Assembly (NCBI GenBank): GCA_038496675.1
Contig: CM076655.1
Location: 22,057,948 to 22,121,947, forward strand
Source of the DNA: Rachycentron canadum
Lineage: Eukaryota; Chordata; Actinopteri; Carangiformes; Rachycentridae
DNA length: 64,000 nucleotides
Reading direction: 5' to 3'
The notes under the pieces are model-generated. The model had not been told where the DNA came from. It made no database searches and saw nothing but the letters and a program-made list of their open reading frames with translations. The translations under genes were made by a program, and so were the position numbers. Below are positions 9,042 through 21,364 of the stretch, piece after piece; positions within the stretch are counted from its first letter, which is position 1; every line of letters starts with the position of its first letter.

Positions 9042-9265
9042 CACTTAGTTGTTAGTTTATTAGGCACACTTAGCTTAAACTGATGCATTATATACAATGG
9101 TCTTCCATTAAATCCTCCCATCATGAAGGTTATTATAACAGAAATAACCTCTTTGTATATTGCAATGCCGTTCCCTTCATGAAAGCAGTTTTTTTTTTTG
9201 CAGGAGGATTGGGTTGGATTGCATTAGTTTTAGTTAGGTGTTCCTAATAAACTGACAGCTGAGGG
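9042..9265. mobile_element. Miniature inverted-repeat element (about 0.22 kb)
   Basis: Terminal inverted repeats GTTAGTTTATTAGGCACAC (9051-9069) and GTGTTCCTAATAAACTGAC (9238-9256) match at 17 of 19 positions as reverse complements, and weaker similarity extends outward to about 9042 and 9265. The interior is non-coding with a T10 run. The terminal sequence resembles a non-autonomous DNA-transposon-like repeat that I recall as common in teleost genomes; the superfamily is not assigned. No clean target-site duplication could be fixed. Confidence 0.75.
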
Positions 9266-9477
9266 TAGTTTTGAGTGTGTGTTTGTTTGCGAGGAAGAAG
9301 AGGAAGCTCGCTCTTTCTTTATCCTCCCTTTCCTCCCCCTTCATTCCCTCTTTTTTGAGATTAGACTATGCATCCAGACAGATGGTTCCCGTCTGCTGGC
9401 TTTTTTCAATTCACTTCCTCTCCTCACAGACAGCCACCCTTCCCCCCTCTCCTCTCTCTCACTCCCTCCCCGCTCTT

Positions 9478-9508
<31 letters not shown>

Positions 9509-9513
9509 TGCTC

Positions 9514-9544
<31 letters not shown>

Positions 9545-11499
9545 TGCTCCTTCTCCCCCTCCTCCCCCCTCCAACGGCTCCTCTGTTATGTGGCTGGAAA
9601 TAATCTTTTATTGCCCAGTTGTTCGGAAGTGACCTCCTGCCCTTGATTAGATAGGGCCAAGTCCTATCACACGATTGTGTTTGAGCTGGCGGGGTGACCC
9701 ACCCCCCACCCCGCACACACACACCATACTTCCCCCCTCCCACATCAGGCCCATCCTTTCTCCAACCCCCCGTTCTTCTCTCACTGCTGGGGCCTTGGTG
9801 ATCCTGTGTGAGGGGACAACAATGGGGGGCTTTAGTCCCGTCCGGCTCTTCTCGGCTGGGGGGCAACAGAGTGGGGGTCACGGGGGACTTTCTTTTTTTT
9901 TTTTTTTTCATCAGTCAGCCAGTCACCGGGTGGAAGTTGCAACCCTCCCTCCCCAAAAAAGCCTTCATCCCATCCCGAGAATGATGCTTAACTTCCCAGT
10001 TGCCGGTTTGCTCACCCTTCGACCCCCCATAGTCTCCTCCTCCTCCTTCCTTTCCTGATGACCTCCCCCCTCCCCAAACACACACACAACCTTAAGAGCC
10101 TCCCCAGACACAGATAGATAGGCTTTAATCAGCAGACCTTTGAGTCTGCTGTGTGGTCGGCTGACAGGTGGGCTCACTGAGATATTTTGGCTTTTGTGGA
10201 GCTTTGGATCAGGCTGGTTTTGATCCTGTTAAAGACCCATGTTCCCTACAAATATTCAGCTCTGGCCTGAAAGAGGCCAAAGTTTTCCTTTCTTTGGATA
10301 TTTTGTTTTCCATTGGGTTTGGGTTCAATGTGGGATCATTATATGGATACTAACTGAAAAATATATATTATTTGAATCTGCCTGTATATAATCAGATCAT
10401 TTGTGAGATGGCATCTCTTTTCTTGAAGAGCTGAGGTCACGTCCTCTAATAGCCTTTAGATTTACGCTTTTTGTAGTCTTAAACTCTCTTAAAATATAAC
10501 TTAAAATATTTTCAGAAAAGGTTTAATGTCTCCAAAAAAAAACCCCAAACATTTAACGCATATCAGATCAGATCAGTTCTTACTCTGCAGGATGTGGTAT
10601 TGGTAGACAACGCATACACAACTGTCACACCAGAGACCAGGATTCATATACTGAGTCTTGTCTGTGCAGGTTGAGCCACTTTGGTTAAAGTTAGGGAAAG
10701 AACTTTGAGTTCATTAAATGTAAATAAACTTATTATGTCTGTCACAAGTGAATGTTCTTCTGATGTATGAAACCAGACCATGATCTGTCATTAACTGAGC
10801 AGTTTATAGTCAGTTTATAACTTTGTGATAAACAACACTATGTGGCCAAGAAATAACAGCTTCGGCTTATAACAAACACTCTCTTTCTTAATTCAAAATA
10901 TTCAGTTTTGCTACACACTTGGTAGTGTAGTGGCTAATGTTAGAAAGCTACACAGACATATTGCTGTGTAAGTGACTTCTGTGACACGTGCTAGCTGAAT
11001 TTATCATTTACCATTTATCTGTGAATGACAACTGCATCCACAGTAGTAAAAGTCACACAGTCTCGCTTTAAGTACAGTGAATTATGCAACACATCTAATA
11101 AGCTGTGATAGCTTCCTGTGTTTGAGACTCTCTGACTCACCTTTCCCTCAGAGATCAGCACCGTCGGTACAAAGTCTGAACTTTACACGAAACATTCATG
11201 TGGTGTTACACGTTTACACGCAGGCAGGCGTCCTGATTCAGAACTGAAATGAGCTATTTCAAAGTAAGACAGTGTAATGTAAACAGGAAAACAATGGGAG
11301 TTAAACAGGAAGACTAATTATCAAGTCTACCCTTCATCTTAAGATAGGTAAATCAACAGGAGCTGTTGGGTTCGCTTTGCATTTCACGCCTGGTTGTAAC
11401 ACTGCTCGTATTTGCAGGACCTTTAAAAACCAGACATCTATATTTCCTGGTCCTCAGTGATTTACAATCAGAAAAAAAAAATGTGTCAGAGTTTTTCCT
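9266..11499. other. Intergenic: CT microsatellite, C-rich tracts, otherwise unique
   Basis: No gene seen. The left part is dominated by the CT tract at 9478-9546, C-rich tracts at 9700-9760 and 10060-10090, and T16 around 9893-9908. About 10584-10700, including GGTTGAGCCACTTTGGTTAA, resembles a degraded fish dispersed repeat from recall (low confidence). The rest is unremarkable AT-leaning sequence. Confidence 0.4.
9478..9546. repeat. (CT)n microsatellite
   Basis: About 70 bases of CT dinucleotides with a few TTG/CCC interruptions. It produces Ser/Leu- and Arg/Glu-rich spurious frames on the two strands. Confidence 0.95.
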
Positions 11500-11770
11500 T
11501 GCTTTAAATCATATTAGTGCTATTTCACTGCCACGCTCGTAAAGTGCACAGACCATTTCAAACGCCACGAAGCCCCCTGGGTGCAGATCTGGTCGTTTCC
11601 CAACAGGAGACATGACATCTACCCACATCTTTGGCTCTTTTTCCACTGTGGTTGTGGTTGTGCTCTTCAATTGTACAACCACACAATCTCGTTTAATTAG
11701 TTTTAACACAAGGCTCAGCCATCCAGCGACTCTCTTTATCAAAGGAGCGACACTCAGAAAAAGTGAAGTC
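11500..11770. promoter_or_regulatory. Candidate non-coding regulatory element C
   Basis: Unique sequence with a RUNX-type ACCACA (11679), a homeodomain-type TTTAATTAG (11693) and balanced GC. Called on motif content only. Confidence 0.2.
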
Positions 11771-12545
11771 TTAACTTTCTATGTAAACTATTTTCCTGAC
11801 TTTAGTGTCAGTTTCACAGCAGTGCTGCAGCTCCAGGGGGAGACGCCCCCCCCCACTCTCTCTCTCTCTCTGCTGTCTTGTTTGTCTCCTCGTCCTCTGG
11901 AGCTGTAAACCCATAACAAAACCCTTGGTGTCTCGTTTCACTTTGGGAATGAGGGCCAGGCTGTGTGAATAGGGGGAGAATAGACAGGAAGACAACTCTG
12001 ATTACCTCCATAAAGGAGCTGACCTCATGTCACTCCCTCTCCTACTTCTTCTTGTCTACCTTTTTGCTCACACTCAAGCCATTTTGTTTACCATTTTTAG
12101 GCTTACATAGATTTATCATGCAACACAATCACACCACGCTAAAAGGACGCAGGAGTTCATGTTGCAAATCAATAAGACAGAGTTGCTTTTACTCTCTTAT
12201 AAGAAAACTTGCTTAAGGACGACCAGCAGAGCAGGTTCGAACCGTTTCTCGTCCCTTATTTCAAACAAATGGATGCCATTCAGAGAAGATGACGGCAGGT
12301 GTGTATCAAGTTCCTTTAAAATGCTTTTAATAATTATGTTACTGGTTGTTTACACTCAACCTATTACAGTGACTCAATAAGGGCCCGTGGAAAGTCTGAG
12401 GGCATCTGGGACTTGGCTCTGCTGCCTCAACTTCCCTCCAGGGTCTCCAGCTTCAAATCCAGAGCGGGGGTGAGGGGGAGTCCTGAGCAGGAAGCTTATG
12501 AGTACCCCCCCTCCACCCCTCCACCCTTCCACCCCCCATGCTGGA

Positions 12546-12560
12546 GGGGGGGGGGGGGGG
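12546..12560 (+). repeat. Poly-G tract (15 G)
   Basis: Fifteen consecutive G following a C-rich tract (12500-12538). The two could pair as a hairpin and are difficult for short-read sequencing. Confidence 0.9.
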
Positions 12561-12800
12561 CAGATCAAAGAGAAAAGACACAGAAAAGGCTTATCTGTTG
12601 TTGATTTTAGGCTTACACTCAAGCACAGGGTTCCAGAAATGTGTCAAGGAATTACAGGGTTGGATCATTGAATCTCCCCCTTTTCATCTTTTTTTTTTTT
12701 TTGTAATGCGTTTGTTCTCCCAGGTCTTTGAAACTAGGGGTGTTCTTGTACAGTTCTGAAGGGTCCTTTAAAAGTGAAAGCAACAAGTAAGACCAGATAA

Positions 12801-12840
12801 GGGGTGGGGTGGTGGTGGTGGTGGTGGTGGTGGGGGGGGG
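12801..12840 (+). repeat. (GGT)n microsatellite with terminal G-run
   Basis: GGGGT units, then about eight GGT units, then nine G. The tract also fits a G-quadruplex-prone pattern on the plus strand. Confidence 0.9.
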
Positions 12841-13019
12841 TGTTAAGTGGGGGAAATGAAAACAAACGCACCAAATGTGACAGAGAAAATATAGAGAATT
12901 GTTTCCAAATGAACAACCAATGCTATCGTTTCTCTGGTGGCATTTTGCAAGTTTGACTCCCTGCTCCCATAAAGTAGATTTCAATCATTTCTATTCCCAC
13001 TTGTCTTGGTCTTTAACAT

Positions 13020-13300
13020 TTCAATTTTAAACTCTGCGAGTGGTACAATTCTATCGCCGTCTCACTCAATGGCTGTATTATTCCAAAGGGGAAATTGGAC
13101 CTTAAGGGCAGGCACTTTCCCCGCTGTAGATCTTATTAAGTACGTCCCTCTATAATACAACCCAGCTTGACTCTCAGAGACCACACCCCTTCATGGAAAC
13201 ACACCTGTCAATCACGGCTGAGGGTTATGCTCTTACATCGTCAACGCTTGCGTGATTGGCACCTCGTAGGATGTGTGTGCACTTACTGAAGGAGCGTACA
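13020..13300. promoter_or_regulatory. Candidate non-coding regulatory element D
   Basis: Unique, repeat-free sequence including CTCACTCAATGG and TTAAGTACGTCC. The call rests on absence of repeats and balanced composition; no specific factor is implied. Confidence 0.18.
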
Positions 13301-14210
13301 CGAGATGCTGGTGTACCACCGGGAGAAATTCTTTTCCACATCACCGCTCTGCCAGAGTGTTGTGTGTGCATGTGTTAAGTTGTTGAGGTCTGAAGGCTGC
13401 TATTTGCCACACAAAGCAGTTTCAGCGGAGAGAAGCCAAGGCTAGATGTTGACCATTATATACTCAGGGTCCTACTCTGCAGATACGCAATCCTGCACAC
13501 CATCCTGTGGAACAGATACGACGCTTCACTGGTTTCCAAACTCTCTCAGCGGACCCAAATTTCCAAAGTAATTTTCCTTGCAACCCAAAATTGTTGTTGT
13601 AGACTACTGTGCAGGCCGCTCTAATCTTTCCAGATTTTGGAGGAGTAAATCAGCAGCAGATAAAATGTTTCTTTCTGCCTTCCTGACAGAATAAGACCTC
13701 AGGAAAGTTTGGCACCAGAAAAAAGACCATTTTAACTTTCATAATAAACTTTTTTTTACCAGAATATTCTCACGATACATGTTAATCTTCCTGCAGTTCT
13801 TCTGCCATGATCTGGCTCACACTTTGGCCTAAAAGACACCATGATTCTTGATAACTTTTTCAGCTATCAGGATGACATATGTTTCTGATTTCTGACATTA
13901 TTAAATAGTTGGATTGTAGAATAAAGTAACTGTCGTTTCAAGAAGAGTTACACAACTCTTTACTTTGATAGACTTTGATAGACTTACGCTGGTGGGCACA
14001 TTATTGACAACAGAAACTTCTCAAATCGGTGGTCCTTATATGAAAAGGATGTGCATTTTCATAGGCTAATACTTTTATGTATGATTGAAATTTTTGAGTA
14101 ATATATTTGCATTATATTGTAGAATATACACATTTTTGCCAGTATTTTGCATTGATTTCTGTCACAATACATAAAAAAGGGTTTTACAGTAGAGATTGTG
14201 CTCAACCTTT

Positions 14211-14235
14211 ACATACATACGTTATGTATGTATGT
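14211..14235. repeat. Short palindrome (ACATACATAC / GTATGTATGT)
   Basis: Near-perfect inverted repeat of tetranucleotide units around GTTAT. Probably a diverging ACAT/ATGT microsatellite pair. Confidence 0.6.
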
Positions 14236-15483
14236 ATAAGACAGTTTTAGATGAAAGTTGTAGGTCGATTAAAACACCATAGTCCCTTTTCCACTGAGTG
14301 AATAAACCCACAATAAACATCTGGCTGTTATTGATAATGGAAATGGAACAATGAGCATTCAGCCATTCAAATAAACTTGCAGTAGATGTGGATATTTACT
14401 TGCGTTTCCACACCCATATAAAAATTTTCGCCCCTTTTTCTGGGCCTTGGCTTCTTTCAGAGCACAGACTCTGCAGACTGACCTGTCGCCTGTCCAACAT
14501 GGTGCTGTTAAACCAGAGACACTGCAGTTACACTGAGGGAATGAGTGAAAGAGTGAACTGCAGCACCAAAATAAGTTTTAAAAACATACAATCATCAGAG
14601 TCCCCAACACTGTGGCCACACTGGAGCACCAACGTGGGATGGGATGCGATGGATCCATTCTCCCAGTTTGCACAGCAGCTAGCAGTTTAGTCTATCTCCC
14701 CTGCATTTGTTTTTATGTGCTCTGTAACTGTACATGGTGATGTGTGTGTCTTCTTGGGAAAACATGACTGGCAGTGTAAAAGAAGTCAAGTGCCTTTTTA
14801 GCAGGTTTGCCCACGTTTAAAAAAAACTGTTTATACCCATTAATTTTGGTGTAAAAAGGGTGTAAGTGAGTGGAGGTCTCCAGGATCACAAACAGGACAA
14901 ACCTCAGTAGCACTTGTTACTTGCTGGGTGGTTGTGATGTCAGATCCTGTCCCTACGTTACGAGTAGATGATGTGATGATGTGAAAGTCACTTTGGATTT
15001 CCACCAATTTGCTTAAACTGCCGTTAATACCAGAATTTGCACTAACGTTAATTCCTGCTCGTAGACTCAGCTCCAACAGGCCCAGCGGCGCTTGCAAAGC
15101 AGATGGAAAAAATAGCTGTCACGCAGTGGCCTATAGCTTTTCGTCTGCATCTGTTCCAGGGTCCTGCTCGGGAGACGGCCAGCTGTGGAGGCCATGTGAG
15201 AAGTTGAAAGGAAACTTCAGCTGCCCTGCGAATCTCACACCATTACTCAGGATGAATCAAAAGAGGAACAGTTTTGGTCGAACAAAAGGAAAGCGGGAGA
15301 GGAAGAGAGAGTGAATGAAAAAGTGAAACCAGCTGTCTGGAAGTGCCTCGTCTTTACGACGCTGCAGCGGCGCATGCTCATAACCTTGTTCAAGTTTGGC
15401 CACAATCAAACGCTCAATTTGCCTTTACAGGAATATCGGAGATGTTCAGCCAAGGTCGATTTTTGATTGGAGGGGAGCGGGGG

Positions 15484-15871
15484 NNNNNNNNNNNNNNNNN
15501 NNNNNNNNNNNNNNNNNNNNNNNNNNNNNNNNNNNNNNNNNNNNNNNNNNNNNNNNNNNNNNNNNNNNNNNNNNNNNNNNNNNNNNNNNNNNNNNNNNNN
15601 NNNNNNNNNNNNNNNNNNNNNNNNNNNNNNNNNNNNNNNNNNNNNNNNNNNNNNNNNNNNNNNNNNNNNNNNNNNNNNNNNNNNNNNNNNNNNNNNNNNN
15701 NNNNNNNNNNNNNNNNNNNNNNNNNNNNNNNNNNNNNNNNNNNNNNNNNNNNNNNNNNNNNNNNNNNNNNNNNNNNNNNNNNNNNNNNNNNNNNNNNNNN
15801 NNNNNNNNNNNNNNNNNNNNNNNNNNNNNNNNNNNNNNNNNNNNNNNNNNNNNNNNNNNNNNNNNNNNNNN
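15484..15871. other. Assembly gap (388 N)
   Basis: Unresolved bases flanked by G-rich sequence (GGGAGCGGGGG before, GGG after). Open frames spanning it are meaningless. A small exon or repeat could be hidden here. Confidence 0.99.
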
Positions 15872-17559
15872 GGGTTGTCTGGGTTAGGCTGCCCTCAAGT
15901 ATTTGTGCCTTTAAAATATATATGAGGTGTAGCTGGTGTAGACAACAAAGGCCCCCTCTAATTCTTTCCTTTCCTGAGGGGGTAGAGAACAGTGCACCCA
16001 CATCAAGCCGTACCCCCACCATGCTGTACAGGTGCAACTTTAAAGGAGCTCTCATCGCAGGCGGGCTGGACGCCTGCAGTTAAAAAACGTCTCTCCCTTT
16101 ATGTTTTTTCCCACTTCTTTTACCAGCTGCCTTTTCTCTCATGATCATATAAAGGTCAGGACAAAAAATATATATCCATATCGTCTTTGTTTTTTTTGTT
16201 TTTTTTATGCTAAGCGACATTTGCACTCCATATGATCTTTAGCATGTGATGATGATGATTGAGGAAGTTGCTCTGGACAGGCTTTACATTAAATCAGACG
16301 GTTGGAAGTTGTTAAACAGAGAGAAAATGGCTGATAAAAGTAGACACTATTATTTTGTACCAAGAGGGAATTATTTTAAACGTGCACCAATAGACATAAA
16401 TCAAGCCACGACTATGACACTCTGCTACCAGTTATACTAAAACAGATCAAGAGAAACGATATTGAATATTTTAAAGGTTCTTGGACATCATCTTCGTGAT
16501 TGACCCTAACCCTGCCAAAAAGGGCGAGAGACACAGTAACAAACAGAAAGAGAGAGACAAGGATATAAGTGGAGGTGCAGACAGGTAACATTTTACTTCT
16601 TAAAAGCCTGGTTGTGAATGAACATAACCTGCGGGTTAAGATTCTGAAGAGCTCAAATGCTAAACAGAACACAAATTACCACCTGTCCTCCCTCCTGTTA
16701 ACTACCCTTAGCTTTTCCCTCTTGTCTTTGGATCTGTGGGCCAATGATGTCAGTCGTGCGTCTTCTTTGGACTTCATGACTTTCCATCTGCTATCTACGA
16801 TCCAAGCTGCAGATAGCAAAGTTGTCAGGATGTCATTAAAATGGCAGTAAATTGTCTCGAAATTGTAACTCAGCGTGCTAAAGGTTGCTGTACTCCTGTA
16901 GCATGTAGCATGACATGTTGATCTTGAATTGACCTAATAGGTCTATAAAATAGATAAAGGTATCTCGCATCCTCAGGAAGTTCTTCCCATAAACACTGTA
17001 AGAGTTTACGGCCCCTAAAAGTGAATGGCAAACTTGCAGAGGCCATGCACTGGCCTTCAGATCTGTGATTATGTGAATTTACAGTCTGACAGGATGATCT
17101 CCAGAGGAAAGCAAGCGTGAGTCTGTGTTATTTTACTAGCACCTTTTCAATGCTGTATTTCTGCAGCACTGGAGGCTAAAAGACCACAGTCTTAAGGCCA
17201 CATTTCTAGGACTTTGTTTTTTTTTTTTGCTACAGTGCCTCTTAATGAATTGGTTAAAATTGTGTTTCTGGTACAGTGGCATGTTTCATTAAAACATAGG
17301 GTCCTAGGAATACAGCCCCGGGACTGTGGTCCTGAAAATCCTGAAACTGCAGTCTCCAGGTCGAGAAAACATGCTACTTAGCTTTTTCAGTTTTAGCCAC
17401 CAAATTCAAAGCCTGGAGATGACGTTTTTGTTCCATTATTGATGAGGATGTATTTATCTCCTTTTAGAAATTACTTTCTTTCCCTTCCAAAAACACAGGT
17501 GGGTTGACATCAAATTAACCGACAAATCCGTGGACATAATTGATCGATTTCCTCCTCCC

Positions 17560-17750
17560 TTCTTTTCAGCTTTTACCTCAAACTGAATTTAACGATTCAT
17601 CATTTCCCAGACTGGAAGTACAGTTGAAAATGCAATGACAGCTGCCCTTGAATGTTAATGAGACGGGCTAATCAACGGTCAGCTATTATTCAGGCCGAGG
17701 TCGCGCTCCCTGCAGAGGAAGTGCACCGCTATCATCAATCTGGTCAGAGG
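17560..17750. promoter_or_regulatory. Candidate non-coding regulatory element E
   Basis: Repeat-free sequence with TTAATGAG and GGCTAATCAACGG homeodomain-type motifs and moderately high GC compared with its flanks. No conservation data. Confidence 0.2.
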
Positions 17751-18443
17751 GGCCTGCATGAGAAAGGAGCTGGAGGTCGTGGGCGGGGTTAAAAGTTTAG
17801 TGCACTGTAGGTGCCAAATGGTACATTCAATGCCTTCACACCCCGTCACCACCGCCATCTACATGTCAATGGCTCCTGCTTGTTGCCTTGGTATGTTCCA
17901 CTTCCACTGTTGTAGCGTCGTTGTCGTTTATCATTTCTTCTTTGACAACCCTCTTTTCCCTTCCCCTCCTCGACTCTGGCCGACTTGGCTGTCTGATTTA
18001 GGAGGGAGGGAGGTCTGCTGCATGGAAGAGGAATGGGTAAAGGGTGAGGGAGGGGGTGGGTGGTGGCTTAAGGGGGGGTAAGACACATTGAGTTTGCCAA
18101 GTCAGGCAGAACGATGGACAGGAAGCCAGGCAGGAAGGAAGACGAGCCTCTCCCCATGAAGTGCCATTGTTTATGTGACGTGACTTGAAGCGGCCAAAAG
18201 TGACTGGTGGTGGGCTCCTCTGCTGCTCTGACCCACTTCTCAGAGTGGCACCCAACAACCCAGCTGACTGCAGATGGAAAATACAAAAAAAGACCTTCAT
18301 CTTTTCTGCTTAAAACATTGCTGTACAAACTCTGGTCAGGTCATATTGAGTTGGATAAACGAACCACCCTGAGTTTCCCCAGAGGAAAATAGAGATTGTA
18401 TCCAATTACACAAGTCTCTAAAGAGAAATAGAATTTAAAATAA

Positions 18444-18446
<3 letters not shown>

Positions 18447-18478
<32 letters not shown>
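18447..18478. repeat. (TA)16 microsatellite
   Basis: Sixteen uninterrupted TA units, self-complementary and therefore hairpin-prone. Confidence 0.95.
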
Positions 18479-18479
<1 letters not shown>

Positions 18480-19887
18480 TATGTGTGTGTCTGTGTGTTT
18501 TTCCAAACTGTGGATTTCTGACTACAGGCTACATTCTTCATTCTCTATATAAAGCATGTTTTCTAAAAATGTTTCATGTTTCAATCATTTTGAATTTTTT
18601 CAATTTCTTGCAGCAACTTTGAATGACCCGTGCTCCCGCCTTGTGCCCCAGGTGTGGTTATGGTTAGGCTACTGGAAGATTCTGTTGAAGTGAAAAAGTG
18701 AAAAAGTAAATACAGACTTGCAGCCTGAATGTTGATTTTTAGAATTTTATGTTTGCTAACCAGACTATACATAGGCCTAAATATCTGAACCTTGCAGACC
18801 TCGGATATCTTAAGCATTTATATTTACCACTGGTGTTTCCCAAACCTAAACCAAACTTTGAGTTGCCAAAACATGACCATAAAAATGTTAATATTACTTG
18901 CAGCTTTATGCATATATTGCTTTGCAGCATACCAATGGAGACTAAGCACTTAAAAGTACTTCAACAAAAGGGAGTAAAGAGAAAAAAAAATGCAAAGTAG
19001 TTTTCCTTGTTTGTTGTGGTATTTGTCTTTAAAAAAAACACATGAAATTAAGACTTGAAGAAGAAATTCTTCAAAATGCAGCATACACAACCAATAAAGC
19101 ATCACAGATTTAAAAAAAAAAAATCCTGGTCCTTTGCCACTTCTACCAAATCAAACAGCTTCTCTTTCCCAAGGTGACATCCTATTGGTTGACACTGATC
19201 AGGATCTCCATTATGTCCCACCCCTCTCCCAACAACCTGTTTTAACAGGAAATACATCACAACCAGGAAGTAAGAGCCGGCACCTCACTGCAAACTAAAA
19301 TGCCACCAAAACATTTTTATCCCTTTATCGCTTTGCGAGTGACACGAAGCCCCAGCAAGTCCACCAACTCTTCACAAAAAAAATCATGTGTTGCTACGAT
19401 TTTTTTTTTTTTGTAATCTGTCAACACTCAACCAGATTTGGAGGCTTCATTTTCCCAGTGATGTGTTTTTGGTTTCATAGAGCCTCAGTTGCACCTGATG
19501 ATGATTTTAAAATGGACAAGAAATTGATTCCAGACATTTGAAACTTCACAGAAACTGTCAGCATCTCAGAAACAGTTTGGAGAGTGTTTGGCCCGATGTT
19601 ACTGAGGACAAGCTCTAAGGTTAGTCCATCTGATTAAGGTTTTGACCTTCATCATTATCTATGTAAACTTCACTGACTTTCGAATTAAAAATAATGTTAC
19701 TGGCAGCGCTAGTCTGTGATTTGCATTCCTACATAGTTTGCTTATTGTTTACCTGTTTATTTATGAGGGGCAGTGAACATTGATCTATATTACCATGTTA
19801 ACAATCTTCATGCTAAAATACCACAGTTAGCTAAACCGCTGATTTGGCACCTGCAATCCCACCTAAAACAAAAGACAAAAGACACAA

Positions 19888-20124
19888 TCATCTCACAACA
19901 GAGATTATAATGAGAACCAGCACCTGTCCGTTCTGGTTATCTCTCCTCTGCAGGTTCTGGTGGGGGTGAGACGGTTCACCTGGACCAACCACCTGGACCT
20001 CGGTGAGAAAGGTCTCCATCTGCTCACCAGTCCACGCTTGGAACGCTCTCCTGGCCCCCATCTTTCTTGGCCTCATCCACCCGACTGAAGATCAGCCAGA
20101 TAACGTTATCTCCTGACCAATCAG
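19888..20124 (-). pseudogene. Relic of a Myb/SANT-like protein gene from a transposon
   Basis: The minus strand opens at 20076 and reads 62 codons beginning MRPRKMGARRAFQAWTGEQM and continuing ETFLTEV. The pattern basic residues-W-T-x-E-Q/E-hydrophobic-x-x-hydrophobic-L is that of the start of Myb/SANT-like DNA-binding domains carried by PIF/Harbinger-type transposons. Only the first helix region is recognisable; the frame then degenerates into unrelated sequence and stops at 19888. About 40 bp upstream of the ATG lies CTGATTGGTCAG (read on the minus strand; 20113-20124), the same 12 bases found upstream of the similar relic at 42.8 kb. The call is a decayed element copy; the superfamily is inferred. 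Confidence 0.45.
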
Positions 20125-20969
20125 ACGCCTGGATCCTTACCTCGTCCCACAGGTAGGCTTTCCAACAGATGAGCTGGTAGAAAAGAGCCTTGCTTTTATT
20201 GTGAGCCAACCAATGGGAGCGCCGAGATGTGATCCAGGCCTAAAACAGGGGCCAACCGGTGTTTTGTGGTGTTTGTTGAAGTAATGACGAACGGGGATAA
20301 AATGTCAGTGTTGTTGAGCTGCAGAGCTGAGAGTTTACTTTGCAATGCTGTGGCTGTTCCTTTAGCGCTTGTTATTTTGCACTTGTATATGGAGCCTGGG
20401 CAATAATCTCATGCGACAGCTTTTTCAAAAATGGATTGGAGGTTTTAGGGCTCACTAAAATAATACATTTCACAGCTTTTATATGGATTATCTGTTTGTT
20501 AGAGTCCAGTAAAAACACATCCCAGTAAATGTTGATAGATTATCTAGAATAAAAAAAAATAAGTTACTGTTGAATTAATAAAATAACTTTTGTTTCATTT
20601 AAGCACAACAAACAGAACCACATTCAATTCCACTGAATTGCGTCAGGGTTAGCAATCTACACAAAACAGACAAAAAAAATCTACATCCCACACAGATACA
20701 TGAGAAAATGTTATTTTTGTGATTTTAGGTGAACCTTTAAAACGTACTTATCATTGCAACGAAAAAAAAATTCACTCTCCTCGCAGATCATTGTGTGTTT
20801 TCAAATATGTTAATTCTAGCCTGTTTTGAGTGTCTGTTGGAAGCGGTTTACCCCCCCCAGGGAAACCCAGAAAGTGTGTTTTATCTTGGCAATTTCAGAA
20901 ACACTCACTTCCCAGTGCTTGTCTGAACTTTCCCTCACTCGTTGTATTGTCCAGCCCGGTGCACCCTCT

Positions 20970-20988
20970 CCATCTGGCACCTGAGGAG
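20970..20988 (+). repeat. 19-mer shared with 33167-33185
   Basis: CCATCTGGCACCTGAGGAG is exact in both places and an ATTGTCC lies a similar distance before each. A match of this length is unlikely by chance in a 64-kb window, so both may be remnants of one old repeat. Confidence 0.4.
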
Positions 20989-21364
20989 CATATAACACAT
21001 CATAAAAAAGTATTTGCTAATATTATTTGACCCAGGTCAGTCTTGCGAAACACTAACCCTGCAATTTGCTGTTAAATATTGGACTCTACACTTTGAAACC
21101 CCCCCCCCTCCCCTTGCTTGCCGATCCACCTTCCTAACCACCTCCACCACCCTCTCCCTTCCCTGTCGTCCACTGTCTGTGAGCACTAGGGACCAAACAT
21201 ACGCCCTGTGTTTGTTTCCCCTCTAGTCTTTCCTGATTGCGCGATCAGGCAAACTCTGGTCGGCTCTGATCTAGCTGTTAGATGCCTGCCGAATTCACGA
21301 GAAAACCCATTTCACACACATGCTTCTACTTTTGTGTTTGTTGCCCCCCCCCACCCCTCACTGA

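Larger units (their letters stand above)
11771..15483. other. Intergenic: G/GGT repeats and unique non-coding DNA
   Basis: No exon recognised. Contains a CT tract (11856-11872), G15 at 12546-12560, a GGT microsatellite (12801-12840), T15 near 12689, a short inverted repeat of ACATACATAC type at 14211-14235 and unique sequence. The stretch 13020-13300 is repeat-free and could be regulatory. The frame at 12652-12984 on the minus strand is a Thr/His-repeat artefact of the GGT tract. Confidence 0.45.
15872..19887. other. Intergenic: TA microsatellite, unique sequence, possible repeat debris
   Basis: No coding exon seen. It contains T/A tracts (16164-16206), GAT repeats (16247-16258), a (TA)16 tract (18447-18478) followed by a TG-rich stretch, A11 near 19113 and T13 at 19399-19411. 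The stretch 17560-17750 is unique with GTTAATGAGACGGGCTAATC and could be regulatory. About 19140-19300 holds GACATCCTATTGGTTGACA and may belong to an old repeat. Confidence 0.45.

Noticed and set aside
12233..12242. GGTTCGAACC, resembling a tRNA/SINE B-box.
   Set aside because: No A-box at the right distance and no cloverleaf could be drawn.
15343..16083. Long open frames across 15.3-16.1 kb on both strands.
   Set aside because: Most of their length is undetermined N, so they say nothing about coding.
20850..21250. Possible exons near 20.8-21.2 kb on both strands.
   Set aside because: Short frames without domains, bounded by C-runs; no support beyond length.
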